DNA of 38,192 bases, from NCBI GenBank assembly GCA_026391595.1, contig JAPLDY010000010.1, positions 1-38,192 on the forward strand, written 5' to 3'. Positions 8,240 through 16,803 of this stretch are shown here, piece by piece; position 1 is the first letter of the stretch, and each line of letters opens with the position of its first letter. Made by a program: the position numbers and the translations under genes. Source of the DNA: Bacteroidia bacterium. Its GTDB lineage: Bacteria; Bacteroidota; Bacteroidia; Bacteroidales; VadinHA17. The notes under the pieces were generated by a model that searched no databases, was not told the DNA's origin, and saw nothing but the letters and a program-made list of their open reading frames with translations.

Positions 8240-9199
8240 ATGAAAAGAACCGGATTTGCATTTCTTTTCTTGTTAATTATATGCTTACCGGGCTGGTCGC
8301 AGCAGGATCCGGTTACAAGTCAGTATATGTTTAACACACTGACTTACAACCCGGGTATTGCCGGCACTTCCGGAATGATCTGTGCCACTGCGCTTAACAG
8401 GCAGCAATGGATAGGCCTTAAGGGTGCGCCATCGACAACTGTATTCAATGTAAGTGCTCCTGTATCGCTTTTTAAAAGAAAGCACGGAATTGGACTGGTA
8501 ATCGAAAGCGATAATGTAGGATTTGACAAGGATCTGAATCTTTCAGCAGTATACTCCTATCTCCTCGATCTGAACATCGGCAAGCTGGGTATAGGCATAA
8601 ATCTCGGAATGATCAACAAAGCCCTTGAACCTTCATGGTATGTCCCTGAAGGTGATGATTTTACCCAACCCGCCCAGGATCCGCTGATCCCGGTCAGCAA
8701 GGAGAACTTCATTGCTTTTGATGCCGGACTTGGATTATACCTGCTGTCTGACAAATATTACGCCGCGCTTTCGATAACACATCTGAACCAGCCTAAAATT
8801 AAATACACCAAAGAGGGCGAAGCTGATGTGACGACTTATGTAAGCCGCCATTATTACCTGACAGCCGGTTACAATGTACAGCTGGCAAATCCTTCCTTTG
8901 AGCTTCTGCCATCAATTTTTACTTATAGCGATGGAAAGGTTATTCAATTTAATGTAACTTCCCTGGTGAGATACAATAAAAAAGTATGGGGAGGCGTTTC
9001 TTACAGGGCCGGTGATGCGCTTATCGGGATAATTGGCTTCGAACTTTACAACGGATTGAGAATCGGTTATTCCTATGATTTCCCGTTATCGGATATCAGA
9101 AAAAGCACAAGCGGGTCGCATGAATTCTTAGTTAATTACTGCTTCGATCTCAGCCTTGGCAAAAGCCCGATGAGATATAAAAGTATCAGATTTTTATGA
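8240..9199 (+). CDS. porP: PorP/SprF family type IX secretion outer-membrane protein
   Basis: A 319-residue protein with a signal peptide ending at about WSQ|Q (residues 18-20) and the family opening QDPVTSQYMFNTLTYNPGIAGT. Beta-strand-rich sequence follows, and the protein ends in KSIRFL. PorP/SprF proteins are outer-membrane barrels; known members anchor the GldK/GldN (PorK/PorN) ring or help export specific T9SS substrates. I chose the ATG at 8240 because it starts directly on the signal peptide; a TTG at 8225 would add five residues (MLIKE). It is the first gene of the operon, 46 bases before gldK, matching the porP-porK-porL-porM-porN order known from Porphyromonas. Confidence 0.93.
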   Translation: MKRTGFAFLFLLIICLPGWSQQDPVTSQYMFNTLTYNPGIAGTSGMICATALNRQQWIGLKGAPSTTVFNVSAPVSLFKRKHGIGLVIESDNVGFDKDLNLSAVYSYLLDLNIGKLGIGINLGMINKALEPSWYVPEGDDFTQPAQDPLIPVSKENFIAFDAGLGLYLLSDKYYAALSITHLNQPKIKYTKEGEADVTTYVSRHYYLTAGYNVQLANPSFELLPSIFTYSDGKVIQFNVTSLVRYNKKVWGGVSYRAGDALIGIIGFELYNGLRIGYSYDFPLSDIRKSTSGSHEFLVNYCFDLSLGKSPMRYKSIRFL

Positions 9200-9245
9200 T
9201 TATTGAAAAAAAATAACTTACTTGCAATATAAATTCTACAGAAAT

Positions 9246-10592
9246 ATGAAAAAGGTACTCCTATCTGCCCTGATTATTATAATTTTTCTGACTGGGTGCG
9301 GCAATTCAAATACCGGTGAGCTGACAGGTGTTCTTGGAAGAAAGAAATACTTTGAACCGGAGCCAATGGAAATGGCATTCATTCCTGCCGGCAGTTTCAT
9401 GATGGGGCCCAGTGATCAGGATGCTTTATTCGCTATGAACAGCCTTTCAAAACAAGTGACTGTCGATGCATTCTGGATGGACCAGACAGAGATCACAAAC
9501 AATAAATACCGTCAGTTCGTTTACTGGGTACGCGATTCTATCCTCAGGACAAAGCTGGGTGAAGCTCAGATTGCTGACCGTGAATATTTCATGACAGATG
9601 CTGACGGAAACGTGCTTGAGGGCAATGTCCTTAACTGGGAAGAAAAAATTGATCCCGAAGAAGAAACAACCAAAGGTATAATTGAAGAGATGTTCTATCC
9701 ACCCGAAGAGAGATTCAACGGCAAAAAACAATACGATGTCCGCAAATTCAACTATTCATACTGGTGGATTGATTATCAGCAGGCTGCAAAATCCAGGTAT
9801 GTCTATGATTATGATAACAATACAGGGAAATATGAAGGCCAGGTGACTGACAATAACGGAACACGTACTGATGTAAAAGACCGTTCCTCCTTCATCAGGC
9901 ACGTGGTTATCAATATCTATCCGGACACACTTTGCTGGATAAGGGATTTTACTTACTCATTCAACGATCCACAGGCTGACCTCTACTTCTGGCATCCTTC
10001 ATTTGACGACTATCCTGTTGTAGGCGTTACATGGCACCAGGCAAATGCTTTCAGCCACTGGAGAACTGAATTTATGAACAATGCACTCAGGAAAAATGGC
10101 ATTTCCGACGTTCAGGAATACAGGCTTCCTCTTGAAACTGAATGGGAATATGCAGCAAGAGGAGCTCTCGACCTGTCCAAATATCCATGGGGCGGTCCGT
10201 ATACACGTAACTACACCGGATGTTTCATTGCCAACTTCAAACCGCTTCGCGGTAATTACATTGACGATGGAAACGTATATGCCGGCAAAGTGGCATCATA
10301 TGAACCAAATGAATATGGCCTCTATGATATGTCAGGCAACGTCGCTGAATGGACCTGCTGTGCATACCATCCTTCAGCTTACATTTTTCAGCACGATCTT
10401 CAGCCTAACTTTGAATATAACGCTACACCTCAGGATCCTCCTGTATTGAAGCGTAAGGTTATCCGCGGCGGATCATGGAAAGACATAGCATATTTCCTTG
10501 AGACAAGTGCAAGGGATTATGAATACCAGGATTCCACAAAACCCTATGTCGGTTTCCGCAACGTAAGAACCTATATCGGAGCTGAATTATAA
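9246..10592 (+). CDS. gldK: T9SS ring lipoprotein GldK/PorK
   Basis: A 448-residue lipoprotein of the T9SS. The signal peptide ends in a lipobox LTGC with Cys18. The rest is a formylglycine-generating-enzyme-like (FGE-sulfatase) fold. Typical blocks are MEMAFIPAGSFMMG, DQTEITNNKYRQFV, VTWHQANAFSHWR, RLPLETEWEYAARG, GLYDMSGNVAEWT and RGGSWKD, with YVGFRNVR near the end. GldK with GldN forms the periplasmic ring under the outer membrane; it is regarded as structural rather than enzymatic. The ATG at 9246 was chosen over a TTG at 9222 because it places the lipoprotein signal at the N-terminus. Second gene of the operon, 35 bases before gldL. Confidence 0.96.
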   Translation: MKKVLLSALIIIIFLTGCGNSNTGELTGVLGRKKYFEPEPMEMAFIPAGSFMMGPSDQDALFAMNSLSKQVTVDAFWMDQTEITNNKYRQFVYWVRDSILRTKLGEAQIADREYFMTDADGNVLEGNVLNWEEKIDPEEETTKGIIEEMFYPPEERFNGKKQYDVRKFNYSYWWIDYQQAAKSRYVYDYDNNTGKYEGQVTDNNGTRTDVKDRSSFIRHVVINIYPDTLCWIRDFTYSFNDPQADLYFWHPSFDDYPVVGVTWHQANAFSHWRTEFMNNALRKNGISDVQEYRLPLETEWEYAARGALDLSKYPWGGPYTRNYTGCFIANFKPLRGNYIDDGNVYAGKVASYEPNEYGLYDMSGNVAEWTCCAYHPSAYIFQHDLQPNFEYNATPQDPPVLKRKVIRGGSWKDIAYFLETSARDYEYQDSTKPYVGFRNVRTYIGAEL

Positions 10593-10627
10593 TTTTTAAG
10601 TGCAATAACCCCAAAATTATCAGGTAT

Positions 10628-11530
10628 ATGAGTCTAGCAGAATTAGTACAAAGTAGTGGATGGAAGAATTTCATCGCAAAACTTTATGGTATTGGTGCGT
10701 CGGTCGTCATTATCGGTGCATTGTTTAAAATTGAGCACTTGCCACTGGCAAGTCTTATGCTTTCAATAGGTCTCTGTACAGAAGCTGTCATTTTCTTCTT
10801 CTCCGCATTTGAACCACTTCATGAAGAGGTTGACTGGTCGCTAGTCTATCCCGAGCTTGCAGGCATTCCTCAGGAGGGTGAAGAACTTCCTGCCCATGGT
10901 GGATCCGGGAAACAGCGTGATGCTGCTTCCAGGGGTATCGGTGGCGGCGGTTATGGTGGTGGCGGTGGCGCTGGCTCTGTAGCTCTTGCAAAATTTGATG
11001 AGATGCTCGAAAAAGCCGAGATCACTCCCGACTTGTTCCAGAAGCTTGGCGGCGGAATGAATAAACTGAGCGAAGCTACAAGTAATATGAATGCCATGGG
11101 AGATGTTTCAGCTGCATCCACAAAGTACATGAGCTCAATTAATACTGCAACTGATTCTCTTGGAAAACTTGCTGATTCATACCAGTCTACAACAAAAGTC
11201 ATAAATGAGACCGGTTCTACCTACAAGAATATGGCAGATTCCCTGTCAGCCATCGAAGTAGGCGGCAAATCATACCAGCAGCAGCTTGAAGTACTTAACA
11301 AAAATCTTTCTGCCCTCAATGCTGTTTATGAACTGCAGAAAAAAGGCGCTGATGATCATATAAAGGAATCTGAATCACTTTACAAAGGGGTTCAGGGACT
11401 TGTGAAAGATTTGACAGAATCTGCAGGTGACACCAAAAAGTATCGCGAACAGATTACAAAACTTAACGACAACCTGTCGGCACTTAACAATGTCTATGGA
11501 AATATGCTTGCTGCAATGAATGTGAAGTAA
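10628..11530 (+). CDS. gldL: T9SS inner-membrane motor protein GldL/PorL
   Basis: A 300-residue protein with two N-terminal transmembrane helices (about 14-34 and 39-61). The second contains a buried glutamate (Glu52 in GLCTEAVIFF) equivalent to the conserved charged residue used by GldL to convert proton flow into rotation; Lys34 lies between the helices. A glycine-rich linker (about 99-112) joins a long helical, probably coiled-coil cytoplasmic domain with repeated SALNxVY-type motifs (near 229-235 and 286-292). With GldM it forms the proton-driven motor of the T9SS. It lies between gldK and gldM. Confidence 0.96.
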   Translation: MSLAELVQSSGWKNFIAKLYGIGASVVIIGALFKIEHLPLASLMLSIGLCTEAVIFFFSAFEPLHEEVDWSLVYPELAGIPQEGEELPAHGGSGKQRDAASRGIGGGGYGGGGGAGSVALAKFDEMLEKAEITPDLFQKLGGGMNKLSEATSNMNAMGDVSAASTKYMSSINTATDSLGKLADSYQSTTKVINETGSTYKNMADSLSAIEVGGKSYQQQLEVLNKNLSALNAVYELQKKGADDHIKESESLYKGVQGLVKDLTESAGDTKKYREQITKLNDNLSALNNVYGNMLAAMNVK

Positions 11531-11567
11531 GGCGGCATTTATTTTACCAAACTAAACTACCCAGAAA

Positions 11568-13175
11568 ATGGCTCACGAAAAGCTATCTCCGCGACAAAAA
11601 ATGATAGGTATGATGTACCTGGTGTTGACCGCCATGCTGGCACTCAACGTATCTAAGGACGTCGTGAAAGCATTTATGAAAGTTGATAAGGGTCTTAATC
11701 AAACCGTCAATAACTATGTCCTGAAGAATGCCTCTATTTACAGTGAATTTGAATTGTCATTCGCCTCATATCCTGAAAAAACAGGGCCATTCAGGACAAA
11801 AGCTCTTGCCGTAAAACAGCGAGCCGATGAAATGTATAATTTTATCCAGGATCTCAAGATACTTATCATCAAGACAGCAGACGGTGATGATGCTCCTGCC
11901 ATCAACGGAAGGGACATTGATATTGAGAAAGTAGTAAGATATGACGACAATAACGTACCCTCCCAGATCCTTATAGGTTCGAAAGAAGATGGTAAAGCTT
12001 ACAGTCTGAAAGCTACTTTGGATTCATACCGCAAATTCTTAATTGATGAAGTAATTTCCGGAGGAGCTCCGGCAATTGATGAATCATTGAAAAAAACCCT
12101 TAATACTGATGATTCCAAGAATGAGGATGGTGATATTGAAAAATGGCCTAACCTGACATTTCAGCTTCTTCCGTTGGTAGGGGCAAATGCCCTTCTTACA
12201 AAAATGCAGGTCGACGTAAGGAACTCAGAGACAGAAGTACTTAACTACCTTTTCTCTCAGATCGATAAAACCAATTTTAAATTCAATAAAATCAGTCCTA
12301 TAGTAATTCCCAAATCAACTTATGTTACAGTTGGCCAGAATTATGAAGCATCTGTGTTTCTTGCTGCAAGTGATTCTACACAGCCTGCAAAAATCACTGT
12401 TGACGGGCAGTTACTTCCTCTTGATGAACTTAATAGAGGTATCTATACTGCCAGAGCATCCTCCACTGGTATAAGAAAATGGGGTGGAGTAATTGCTCTG
12501 ACCGGGCCTACAGGAACTGTCAATAATATTGAATTCAGTTCAGAATACTCAGTTGGCGAACCTAATGCGACTGTATCTGCATCTGCCGTGAATATTCTTT
12601 ACAGAGGAATCGATAATCCATTGGATATAACGATCCCCAGTATCAGGCCTGACAGAATTTCTGCCAGTTCAAACGGCGGCGCTGTTTCGAGGAAAAAAGT
12701 AATGAACGCAAGGACAAAAGAGTATTTTCCAGGAGATTGGGCAATTAATCCTACTGCTGAACCAGGAAGTACAATTCAGATCACTGTCTCCGGGAAGGAC
12801 GAAAGCGGAAGAACTGCATCTTACCCGCCGGTTAAATACAGGATAAGGAATATACCCAATCCTATAGCTGAATTCGGAGGTAAAAGCAGTGGCACCATTT
12901 CTAAGGGTACTGCAATGAATATGAATGAAGTATTTGCCGTTTTGAGAGATTTCGAATTTGACCTTCAATTCAAGGTATTGAGTTTTTCAATGAGTTTCCC
13001 TGGCAATTTCGGTACCTTTGATAAGATCAGCAATAGCTCAAAACTTACTACGGAACAAATGGCTGAAGTTAAAAAGATGACCAGGGGTCAGAAACTGATC
13101 TTTGAAAGTATTATAGTGCAAAAGCCTGGCGGAACAAAAGAACAAGCGTCATCAATTATTCTGACAATAGACTAG
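11568..13175 (+). CDS. gldM: T9SS motor/shaft protein GldM/PorM
   Basis: A 535-residue protein opening with the family signature SPRQKMIGMMYLVLTAMLAL, which forms the single transmembrane helix (about 10-28). The rest is a large periplasmic region. In known GldM/PorM structures this is a dimer of four domains, a helical one followed by beta-rich ones, that spans the periplasm from GldL to the GldK/GldN ring. The length is as usual for the family (about 510-540). It lies 37 bases after gldL and 21 before gldN. Confidence 0.96.
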   Translation: MAHEKLSPRQKMIGMMYLVLTAMLALNVSKDVVKAFMKVDKGLNQTVNNYVLKNASIYSEFELSFASYPEKTGPFRTKALAVKQRADEMYNFIQDLKILIIKTADGDDAPAINGRDIDIEKVVRYDDNNVPSQILIGSKEDGKAYSLKATLDSYRKFLIDEVISGGAPAIDESLKKTLNTDDSKNEDGDIEKWPNLTFQLLPLVGANALLTKMQVDVRNSETEVLNYLFSQIDKTNFKFNKISPIVIPKSTYVTVGQNYEASVFLAASDSTQPAKITVDGQLLPLDELNRGIYTARASSTGIRKWGGVIALTGPTGTVNNIEFSSEYSVGEPNATVSASAVNILYRGIDNPLDITIPSIRPDRISASSNGGAVSRKKVMNARTKEYFPGDWAINPTAEPGSTIQITVSGKDESGRTASYPPVKYRIRNIPNPIAEFGGKSSGTISKGTAMNMNEVFAVLRDFEFDLQFKVLSFSMSFPGNFGTFDKISNSSKLTTEQMAEVKKMTRGQKLIFESIIVQKPGGTKEQASSIILTID

Positions 13176-13196
13176 TTTAAATATAATTGCGATATT

Positions 13197-14012
13197 ATGA
13201 ATAAGAGAATAATTTTAGGGATAATCATTCTATCAATTGCCGGATTGGCCAAAAGCCAGTCATTCGGCGATATTTACCAGAAATCCATCCCGGATGCTAA
13301 AAAGATTGATTACCCTTACCTCAGAGAAGCTGATGTAGTATGGTCGAAAAGATATTATCGCCTTATAGATCTTCGTGAAAAAGCTAATTTCCCGCTTTAC
13401 TATCCGCAAACAGCAACCAAAGACGGCAGACGAAGTTTTATAAATATTCTCTTTGACGAAATTGAGAAAGGGAATATCACAGCGTACGATAACTCTTATA
13501 TTCCTACTACTTATTCTGATCTCGAAAAAAGTATGGGTGGAGGAGAAACACATATTCAGAAGCCTGTTGGTGACGGAAGTGTTATGAAGGATACTGTAAT
13601 TAATGAACCCGGGAAAAGAGATCTGGTTAAGAACCTGGTATTATATGAGGAATGGTATTTTGATAAGAAACTTTCGAAGCTCGATGTAAGAATTATTGGA
13701 ATTCAACCTCTTTGGGTAGGGAATAATGCATCAGGTTCTCTTGACAAAAAAGAAGTTTGTTGGATTAAGTTTGATGAGATCAGGGATATTATGGCAAAAT
13801 ATGAAGTTTTCAATACCAAAAATGATGCTCAAAGGATCTCTTATGACGATTTTTTCATGCAAAGAAGATTTAGCGGTGTTATAGTAGGCGAGTCAAACGA
13901 GTATGATGACAGACTCATTCAAAAATATCTGATTGGAAAACCAGCTCTCTTTGAATCCGAAAGAATTAAAACGGAATTACAGAATTTTGAAAGCGATCTG
14001 TGGGAATACTAG
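13197..14012 (+). CDS. gldN: T9SS ring protein GldN/PorN
   Basis: A 271-residue periplasmic protein with a signal peptide ending near LAKSQS (residues 18-22). Family landmarks include [19 protein letters not shown] near 47-66 and the YEEWYFDKK and RIIGIQPLW blocks in the middle. GldN binds GldK to form the T9SS periplasmic ring. It is the last gene of the operon and is followed after 14 bases by a strong hairpin terminator. No second gldN/gldO copy is present here. Confidence 0.95.
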   Translation: MNKRIILGIIILSIAGLAKSQSFGDIYQKSIPDAKKIDYPYLREADVVWSKRYYRLIDLREKANFPLYYPQTATKDGRRSFINILFDEIEKGNITAYDNSYIPTTYSDLEKSMGGGETHIQKPVGDGSVMKDTVINEPGKRDLVKNLVLYEEWYFDKKLSKLDVRIIGIQPLWVGNNASGSLDKKEVCWIKFDEIRDIMAKYEVFNTKNDAQRISYDDFFMQRRFSGVIVGESNEYDDRLIQKYLIGKPALFESERIKTELQNFESDLWEY

Positions 14013-14026
14013 AAAATAGATCTTAC

Positions 14027-14057
14027 AAAAAAAGGCTGTGTTTCCACAGCCTTTTTT
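14027..14057. terminator. Bidirectional intrinsic terminator between gldN and manC
   Basis: A perfect stem GGCTGTG (14034-14040) / CACAGCC (14045-14051) with a TTTC loop is flanked by seven A (14027-14033) on the left and six T (14052-14057) on the right. It can therefore stop transcripts from both sides, as suits two convergent genes. Confidence 0.9.
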
Positions 14058-14098
14058 GTTGTCTTGCAGTCTTGCGGTCATATTTATATCAATATTTG

Positions 14099-15184
14099 TT
14101 ATAAATATTTTTCCTTCGTCTCTTTCTTGACGTCATCAAGATAGTTCTTTATATTCTGCTCCTCCTCCTTTTTCACGATAAGCAGAACATCCTCCGAGTC
14201 AACAACAATATAATCCTTAAGTCCCTGAATAACTGCTACCTTATCTGGCGATATATTAAAAATATTCCCTTTGTTGTCGTAGGAAAAGATATTGCCGCTT
14301 ACTATTGAATTCCCTCTTTTATCAAGCGCTGAGTGGTCATAAAGGGAACTCCAGGTACCAAGGTCCGACCAGCCAATATCTGTGCACATTACAAATACAT
14401 TGTCAGCTTTCTCCATTATGCCGTAATCAATCGAGATGCTTTTGCATTCAGTATATGTTCTTCCGATGAAGCTTTTTTCCTGCTTTGTGCCCAGAAGCTT
14501 TTTTCCCTCATCAAAAGCTGAATACATATCCGGGAGATATTTTTGAAAGGCTGAAAGAATGGATTTTATATTCCAGATGAAAATTCCTGAATTCCAGTAA
14601 AAATCCCCACTCTGAATAAATATCCTGGCAAGGTCTAAATCAGGTTTCTCTGTAAATGTTTTTACTTTTAAAAGATTATCATATCCTCTGACCGGCTTCT
14701 TACGGTCTGCCTGTATGTAACCATACCCGGTTTCAGGTCTGTCAGGTTTGATGCCAAGTGTAAGCAAGGCATCATTATCCTTGACAAAATCCATGCTTTC
14801 CTGCATTACCTTGCAGAATTTATCTTCCTTTATTATCAGGTGGTCGGCAGGCGTCACTGCTATAACTGCATCAGGATTCTCCTTTAATATCCTGAATGTG
14901 CCATAAGCCAGACATGGTGCGGTGTTTCGACGAAATGGCTCAGCCAGAACATTTTCAGGATCAATGCCAAGCTGTTCAATAACAATATCCTTATGTTCGG
15001 CACTGGTTACAACATATATGTTCTTCTCGATATAATTTGTTTTAAAACGCCTGTAGGTTTGCTGGATTAGAGTTTCGCCGGTACCAAGTATATCGAGAAA
15101 CTGTTTGGGTTTCTCGCGACGGCTTAATGGCCAGAAGCGACTTCCGACCCCTCCTGCCATGATAATTACATACCTGTTGTCCAT
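14099..15184 (-). CDS. manC: Mannose-1-phosphate guanylyltransferase
   Basis: A 361-residue nucleotidyltransferase that makes GDP-mannose from mannose-1-phosphate and GTP, feeding mannose- and fucose-containing surface glycans. The N-terminal pyrophosphorylase signature is AGGVGSRFWPLSRREKPKQF (about 10-29). The sugar-binding FTEKPD motif and a GIFIWN block are in the middle. The length fits the single-domain form; the phosphomannose isomerase domain of bifunctional enzymes is absent. It is a single gene, convergent with gldN across the terminator and divergent from mlaE, with a -7 element 28-35 bases upstream of its start. Confidence 0.95.
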   Translation of the reverse strand: MDNRYVIIMAGGVGSRFWPLSRREKPKQFLDILGTGETLIQQTYRRFKTNYIEKNIYVVTSAEHKDIVIEQLGIDPENVLAEPFRRNTAPCLAYGTFRILKENPDAVIAVTPADHLIIKEDKFCKVMQESMDFVKDNDALLTLGIKPDRPETGYGYIQADRKKPVRGYDNLLKVKTFTEKPDLDLARIFIQSGDFYWNSGIFIWNIKSILSAFQKYLPDMYSAFDEGKKLLGTKQEKSFIGRTYTECKSISIDYGIMEKADNVFVMCTDIGWSDLGTWSSLYDHSALDKRGNSIVSGNIFSYDNKGNIFNISPDKVAVIQGLKDYIVVDSEDVLLIVKKEEEQNIKNYLDDVKKETKEKYL

Positions 15185-15211
15185 GATTAATGGTTAAATT
15201 TTACAAGTTTA

Positions 15212-15219
15212 CAAATATA
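15212..15219 (-). promoter_or_regulatory. Bacteroidota -7 element for manC
   Basis: On the minus strand this reads TATATTTG, an exact TAnnTTTG match about 28 bases before the manC ATG. No -33 TTG is evident at the usual spacing. Confidence 0.5.
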
Positions 15220-15276
15220 TAACTAATTATGGTTCCCCTTTTAAAACCTTACGGGGGGAATTACGGTAAATATTTG

Positions 15277-15284
15277 TAATTTTG
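15277..15284 (+). promoter_or_regulatory. Bacteroidota -7 element for mlaE-mlaF
   Basis: TAATTTTG, followed by CC, lies 23 bases before the mlaE ATG at 15308, giving a predicted leader of about 17 bases. The region between the manC and mlaE starts thus holds back-to-back promoters about 58 bases apart. Confidence 0.5.
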
Positions 15285-15307
15285 CCTTCTGAAATCTGAG
15301 GCAGATT

Positions 15308-16048
15308 ATGAGGTTTCTTCAAGAGCTGGGATGCTATTTTATTCTTTTGAAGAAGGTTTTTTCAAAACCCGAAAAATCTTCAATTTACTACAGGCAGACG
15401 ATGCATGAAATGGTCTACCTTGGGCTTAATTCAGTCGGCATCCTCTCGGTAATCTCCTTTTTCATGGGCTCGGCAATAACACTGCAGACTGCTTATAACA
15501 CTGAAAATCCAATCTATCCGACTTATCTTATTGGTCTTGGTTGCCGTGATTCTATCATTCTCGAATTCTCTTCAACTATATCTGCACTGATTCTTGCAGG
15601 CAAAGTAGGCTCAAATATAGCATCTGAAATAGGTACCATGCGTATTACCGAACAGATTGATGCCCTTGAAATTATGGGAGTAAACTCTGCAAGCTACCTT
15701 ATACTCCCAAAAATAATAGCAACGCTTCTTTTCAATCCGCTGCTTACACTTATCAGTATTACCGTTGGCATTATCGGAGGCGGATTGGCAGGCACAATGA
15801 CTGGTGTAATAACTCCCCAGGATTTTATTTACGGCATTCAGTATGCTTTCATACCTTATTATATAACCTATTCAATCATAAAAACCCTGTTCTTTGCATT
15901 TATAATTACCACCGTTTCTGCTTTCCAGGGATATTATGTCACAGGAGGCTCTCTTGAGGTAGGCCGTGCAAGCACCAAGGCTGTAGTCTACAGCAGTATT
16001 CTTATTTTGCTGTTCAATGTCATACTTACACAATTACTGCTCTCATGA
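15308..16048 (+). CDS. mlaE: MlaE-family lipid ABC transporter permease
   Basis: A 246-residue integral membrane protein of the MlaE (YrbE) permease family. Several hydrophobic helices are visible, with the family core SAFISALILAGKVG-type sequence (SALILAGKVGSNIASEIGTM, about 91-110), followed by ITEQIDALEIMG. Such permeases move phospholipids between the inner membrane and an MCE-domain shuttle. The TGA stop overlaps the mlaF ATG (ATGA, 16045-16048), so the two are translationally coupled. No MCE (mlaD) gene follows. Confidence 0.93.
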   Translation: MRFLQELGCYFILLKKVFSKPEKSSIYYRQTMHEMVYLGLNSVGILSVISFFMGSAITLQTAYNTENPIYPTYLIGLGCRDSIILEFSSTISALILAGKVGSNIASEIGTMRITEQIDALEIMGVNSASYLILPKIIATLLFNPLLTLISITVGIIGGGLAGTMTGVITPQDFIYGIQYAFIPYYITYSIIKTLFFAFIITTVSAFQGYYVTGGSLEVGRASTKAVVYSSILILLFNVILTQLLLS

Positions 16049-16800
16049 TAAGGGTAAAGAATATTGACAAATCTTTCAGCGGCAAAATTGTTCTTGATAA
16101 TGTGTCAGTTTCCTTTGAATCCGGAAAAACAAACCTTATTATAGGCAGGAGCGGCTCAGGAAAAACTGTACTGCTGAAATCCATTGTCGGGCTTCATAAT
16201 ATCGATAATGGCGAGATTTGGTATGAAGATGTACTCTTTAACAGGCTGAATTTCACGGACAAAAAAGAAATACGCAAAAAAATGGGGATGCTCTTCCAGG
16301 GAAGCGCCCTCTTTGATTCCATGACCACTGAACAGAATGTAAGGTTCCCTCTGGATATGTTTACAAACGGGAGCATGGAAGAAAAACTCGAGCGTGTTAA
16401 TTTCTGTCTTAAAAGAGTCGATATTTTTAATGCAAATAAGCTTTACCCTGCTGAACTATCGGGCGGAATGAAAAAAAGGGTTGCAATAGCCAGGGCTATT
16501 GCACTGAATCCCCAGTATTTGTTCTGTGATGAACCAAACTCAGGTCTCGATCCCATTACCGCAATCTTAATTGATGAACTGATAAAAGAGATCACTGAAG
16601 AGTATTCAATGACCACGATTGTCAATACCCATGATATGAATTCAGTAATGGAAATAGGCGAAAAAATTGTATTTATCAACGAAGGCATCATTTGCTGGGA
16701 GGGCAGCAAACATGATATTCTCAAGTCTGACAACGAGATACTTAATGATTTCGTATTTGCCAACTCATTGGCAAAGCAGCTCAGATCGTCGCAGAAATAG
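16045..16800 (+). CDS. mlaF: MlaF-type ABC transporter ATP-binding protein
   Basis: A 251-residue cytoplasmic ATPase partner of the upstream permease. Walker A is GRSGSGKT (34-41), the Q-loop is in LFQGS (about 83-87), the signature is LSGGM (138-142), Walker B is LFCDEP (159-164) and the switch His is His196 in NTHDMNS. The sequence fits the Mla/Ttg2A branch. The stop lies only 3 bases from the end of the convergent DUF5723 gene, and a possible terminator hairpin lies inside that gene. Confidence 0.94.
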   Translation: MIRVKNIDKSFSGKIVLDNVSVSFESGKTNLIIGRSGSGKTVLLKSIVGLHNIDNGEIWYEDVLFNRLNFTDKKEIRKKMGMLFQGSALFDSMTTEQNVRFPLDMFTNGSMEEKLERVNFCLKRVDIFNANKLYPAELSGGMKKRVAIARAIALNPQYLFCDEPNSGLDPITAILIDELIKEITEEYSMTTIVNTHDMNSVMEIGEKIVFINEGIICWEGSKHDILKSDNEILNDFVFANSLAKQLRSSQK

Positions 16801-16803
16801 ACT

